Assembly: GCF_043555875.1 (NCBI RefSeq)
Contig: NZ_JBIGHW010000005.1
Location: 186,001-250,000 of the forward strand
Direction: 5' to 3'
DNA length: 64,000 nt
Source of the DNA: Pelomonas margarita
Lineage (GTDB): Bacteria; Pseudomonadota; Gammaproteobacteria; Burkholderiales; Burkholderiaceae_C
Part shown: piece by piece, positions 61,162-64,000 of the stretch
How the letters are laid out: the number at the start of each line of letters is the position of its first letter
Numbering within the stretch: position 1 is the stretch's first letter
Notes under the pieces: generated by a model
Database searches by the model: none
Told to the model about the DNA's origin: nothing
What the model saw: only the letters and a program-made list of their open reading frames with translations
Position numbers and translations under genes: made by a program

Positions 61162-63519
61162 TCAGAACCGGTAGTGGGCCCGCGCGTAGTACGAGGCGCC
61201 GTTCAGGCCGAACTGCACGCTGTCGTAGTAGAAACCGTTGTCGGTCTCGTACGGGTCCTGGCGCGTCGGCTTCACATTGAACACATTGTTGCCGCCCACG
61301 CTGAACTTCAGCGCCGGGCTTGCCTGCCAGGTCAGGCCCAGGTCCATCGACGTCTTGGGCTTGTAGTGCAGATAGAGCCCCTCCGTGAACGCGCCCTGCG
61401 TCTGCTTGCCGAAGTGGATGAGCCGCGCCTCGCCCGTCCATGCACCCTGGCTGTACTCGAAGCCCAGCGTGGCCTTGGTGCGCGGGCCGGCCTCCTCGAT
61501 GAACAGGCGCTCGCGCGTGGACAGCAGCACGTCTTCGAAGCCCTTCAGCGACGCCGGCGCATGCATGGCCGAGACCGTCGTGCGCGTGACGTTCAGCGCC
61601 AGGAAGGTGCTGAGCCGCCCAGCCCCGAGCCGGGTGCGCTGCGAGGCCGTCAGGTCCAGCCCGCGGGTGCGCGTGTTGACGGAGTTGACGAAGAACTGCG
61701 CCTGCCCCACACCCAGGCCTTGCAGGATGACGCCCAGCGCGGGGTAGTTGCTGTCGTCGAAGCGGCCCGATAGCACGATGCGGTCCCGGATGTTGATCTG
61801 GTAGAGGTCAGCCGTAAAGGCCGTGTCCGCACCGGGTTTGAAAGTGAAGCCGGCAGTGAAGTTCTTCGACTTCTCCTGCTTCAGCGCCGGCACGCCGGCC
61901 GCATTGGTGATGGCGCTGCCATTGGGCGCCAGCACCACATCCAGCGGCTGCTGGTTGATGAAATCGGTGAAGGTGGACGAGAAATACAGCTGCTGCAAGC
62001 TGGGCGCGCGGAAGCCCGTGCTGGCCGCGCCGCGCAGCAGCACAGCCTTGCCGAGCTTGTAGCTGACAGCCAGCTTGGCTGTCGTCGTAGAACCGAAGTC
62101 GCTGTAGCGCTCGCCGCGCACGGCAGCGCTGACGGTCAACGCTGACGTCGGGCTGGCCTCCCAGTCCAGGTACAGCGCCTGGCTGTCGCGGCTGCGCCGG
62201 GTGGCGTCCGCCGGCTGGAAGCCCGGGAAGCCCTGGCTGCCGGCGTTGCCGCCCTGCCCCACGCCGTCGGCGTCGATGTAGGAGCCGGGCTCGCCGGCGG
62301 CGATGTCGTATTTCTCCTTGCGGTACTCGGCGCCAAAGGCGATGTTGCTGCCACCCAGCAGCTCGGGGAAGTAGCGGCTCACGTCGACATTGGTCGTCGC
62401 CTGGCTGAAGCCGAAGCTGCCCGCGTCGAAACTGCCGGGGCTGATGCCCTTGCCACCCGCGAGCAGGTCCTTGTTCGCGATGGAGGCGTTCAGCGTGTTG
62501 CTAATCACATAGCGCATCTTGTTGCTGCCGTAGGTCTGCGACAGGTCGGTGTCCCAGCCCGCGACAGAGGACTTCCAGCCCACGATGACGTAGCGGTCGC
62601 GCACGTCGCCGTTGATGAAGGGCACGAAGCCGCCCGGATACATCGCCGCGGAGTTGCGGCTGGGGATGTCGTCACTGCCCACGCCGCCCCGCGCCCAAGC
62701 GGCGGACGACGCGTCGCGGTCCTGCGCGCCGGCCACGAGGTACAGCTTGTTGTCGCCCGTGATGGGGAACTCGCCGTTCAGGTAGACCGTCTTGTTTTTG
62801 ACGGCCGTGTCGCCGATGGTGCGCAGATCCCCCGGATCGGCGCGATTGGAGCGGCCACGGTCCTGCCATTCCCCGGTGACGGCCAGCGTGCCGCCGCCCA
62901 GCTTCACGCCGCAGTAGGCCGAGGTCAGGTAGTTCTTGCCGTCGCCGGCCGAGTACTGCCCGTAGCCCGCCACTCCTTCACAGCCGGCGCGCTTCTTCAG
63001 CTGGATGTTGATGACACCCGCGATGGCGTCCGAGCCGTACTGCGCGGCCGCACCGTCGCGCAACACCTGCACGTTGTCGATGGCCAGCAGCGGCAGCGAA
63101 TTCATGTCCGTGCCCGTCGAGCCACGGTTGCGCGCGCCGAAAAGGTTGACGAGCGCCACCGTGTGGCGGCGCTTGCCGTTGACCAGCACCAGCGTCTGAT
63201 CCGACCCCAGGCCGCGCAACGCGGCGGAGTCGATCAGGTCGGCGCCGTCCGCACCGGTCTGGCGCGTCGAGTTGAAGGACGGCGACAGGTACTGAAGGCT
63301 CTGCGCCAGGTCGAACTGCCCGCCGCCCTCGGCCACCTTGCCCATGGCGTAGATGTCCACCGGCACCAGCGTCTCGGTGGCGGACGTGGCCGGCAGGGTC
63401 TTGCGTGACCCCACAACGGTGACGCGCTCCAGACTGCTGGCCTCCTGGGCCAGGACGGCGGAGCTGCCCAGCAGGGTCAGCGCTGCGAGCGCGGTGGGCA
63501 ACAGGCGGATGGCATGCAT
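61162..63519 (-). CDS. TonB-dependent outer-membrane receptor
   Basis: The 785-residue protein has a signal peptide ending SSAVLAQ, a plug domain (about 40-165; LVLVNGKRRHTVALVN, VQVLRDGAAAQYGSDAIAG), and a 22-strand barrel ending in YYARAHYRF with the C-terminal Phe needed for outer-membrane assembly. No TonB box is obvious, but the N-terminal EASSLERVTVVGSR is in the right place. The substrate is unknown; the plug wording resembles receptors for large organic nutrients as much as siderophores. It is followed by the MarC-family gene 24 bp later. Confidence 0.92.
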   Translation of the reverse strand: MHAIRLLPTALAALTLLGSSAVLAQEASSLERVTVVGSRKTLPATSATETLVPVDIYAMGKVAEGGGQFDLAQSLQYLSPSFNSTRQTGADGADLIDSAALRGLGSDQTLVLVNGKRRHTVALVNLFGARNRGSTGTDMNSLPLLAIDNVQVLRDGAAAQYGSDAIAGVINIQLKKRAGCEGVAGYGQYSAGDGKNYLTSAYCGVKLGGGTLAVTGEWQDRGRSNRADPGDLRTIGDTAVKNKTVYLNGEFPITGDNKLYLVAGAQDRDASSAAWARGGVGSDDIPSRNSAAMYPGGFVPFINGDVRDRYVIVGWKSSVAGWDTDLSQTYGSNKMRYVISNTLNASIANKDLLAGGKGISPGSFDAGSFGFSQATTNVDVSRYFPELLGGSNIAFGAEYRKEKYDIAAGEPGSYIDADGVGQGGNAGSQGFPGFQPADATRRSRDSQALYLDWEASPTSALTVSAAVRGERYSDFGSTTTAKLAVSYKLGKAVLLRGAASTGFRAPSLQQLYFSSTFTDFINQQPLDVVLAPNGSAITNAAGVPALKQEKSKNFTAGFTFKPGADTAFTADLYQINIRDRIVLSGRFDDSNYPALGVILQGLGVGQAQFFVNSVNTRTRGLDLTASQRTRLGAGRLSTFLALNVTRTTVSAMHAPASLKGFEDVLLSTRERLFIEEAGPRTKATLGFEYSQGAWTGEARLIHFGKQTQGAFTEGLYLHYKPKTSMDLGLTWQASPALKFSVGGNNVFNVKPTRQDPYETDNGFYYDSVQFGLNGASYYARAHYRF

Positions 63520-63654
63520 GCGAGGAGCTCCGGGCGAACAGGTGATGGCCGCGGAGTTTGCGCTTCACCGCACCGGCCGGGTGACGCGGTGTTGTGGCAC
63601 GCCGACAGCAGGCGCGGGATGGTGCGCCCGCGGGAAAACACTGGTGCAGCGGGC

Positions 63655-64000
63655 TTAGCCCCGGGGATGGTGCGCCGCGTGCAACAGTTTGAGGCGCTCG
63701 CGCGCCACATGGGTGTAGATCTGCGTCGTCGACAGGTCGGCATGCCCCAGCAGCAGCTGCACGGCCCGCAGGTCGGCGCCGTGGTTGAGCAGGTGCGTCG
63801 CGAACGCGTGCCGCAAGGTGTGCGGCGACAGCGGCGCCGTGATATGCGCGAGCACGGCGTAGCGCTTGATCAGCATCCAGAACATCTGCCGCGTCATGCC
63901 CGCGCCGCGTGCGGTGACGAAGAGGTCGTCGCTGCTCTGCCCGGCCAGGATCTCGGCGCGGGCCTCGCGCACATAGCGCGCCATCCAGTCGCGCGCATGC
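63655..64000 (-). CDS. xerD: Site-specific tyrosine recombinase XerD, C-terminal part (5' end outside window)
   Basis: About 115 residues are visible, open to the window edge. The catalytic domain has HTLRHAFATHLLNHGADLR (His and Arg), LLGHADLSTTQIYTHV (His and the nucleophile Tyr) and a typical ending RERLKLLHAAHHPRG, as in XerD. XerCD resolves chromosome dimers at dif. It is unrelated to the island integrase at 36744. Confidence 0.93.
   Translation of the reverse strand, partial: HARDWMARYVREARAEILAGQSSDDLFVTARGAGMTRQMFWMLIKRYAVLAHITAPLSPHTLRHAFATHLLNHGADLRAVQLLLGHADLSTTQIYTHVARERLKLLHAAHHPRG

Overview
The window is GC-rich and mostly densely coding. It looks like a chromosome segment of a betaproteobacterium, order Burkholderiales, probably the Rubrivivax/Roseateles/Leptothrix side. 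The earP-efp pair with Arg32 in EF-P, the ppiD / tRNA-Val / HU / pgsA / uvrC order and the thioesterase-GNAT fusion all fit; genus level is a guess from gene content.

Left flank (1-6640) is ordinary chromosome: the 3' end of a DUF3616-like gene, a Bcr/CflA-type MFS exporter, an LhgO-like FAD oxidoreductase, a four-EF-hand protein, and a three-domain sulfur enzyme (cysteine desulfurase + metallo-beta-lactamase persulfide dioxygenase + rhodanese). The sulfur enzyme is divergent from a DecR/CyuR-like Lrp regulator, which suggests a cysteine-sensing and sulfane-sulfur disposal unit.

Positions 6721-39436 form a mobile island inserted in the 3' end of a tRNA-His gene. The intact tRNA is at 39412-39488. 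A 29-bp near-perfect copy of its 3' end lies at 6721-6749, and short repeats flank both cores as would integrase arm sites. The right part is the backbone: MobA/MobL relaxase, an R1162-like oriT, a MobC-like accessory protein, an AAA+ ATPase, an XRE regulator, a KfrA-like protein with tandem operators, a DUF1376/DUF6475-like replication pair, excisionase, tyrosine integrase and a HigBA-like toxin-antitoxin pair. It therefore reads as an integrative mobilizable element, possibly able to replicate. The left part is cargo. It begins with a coupled serine recombinase and two ParB-like genes, then a Fic protein with a phased operator array, and then a tight five-gene operon: a 1767-aa DEAD/DUF1998 helicase, a SNF2-type helicase, a 1457-aa N6-adenine methyltransferase, an SMC-like ATPase and an HNH nuclease. 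The operon shares a DrmD/DrmMI-like core with class 1 DISARM. It lacks separate drmA, drmB and drmC genes and ends in an ATPase-nuclease pair, so it is the best candidate here for an undescribed phage-defence variant.

Right flank (39412-64000) is housekeeping chromosome: tRNA-His, ppiD, tRNA-Val, HU, pgsA, a TonB-C lipoprotein, uvrC, earP-efp, then a minus-strand run mltG-tmk-holB-pilZ-tatD-ankyrin, ygfZ with a DUF4936 gene, a thioesterase-GNAT fusion, an esterase, an iron alcohol dehydrogenase, a chemotaxis receptor, isocitrate lyase, a GNAT acetyltransferase, a tiny Lys-rich ORF, a REP-like palindrome, a MarC-family protein, a TonB-dependent receptor and the 3' part of xerD.
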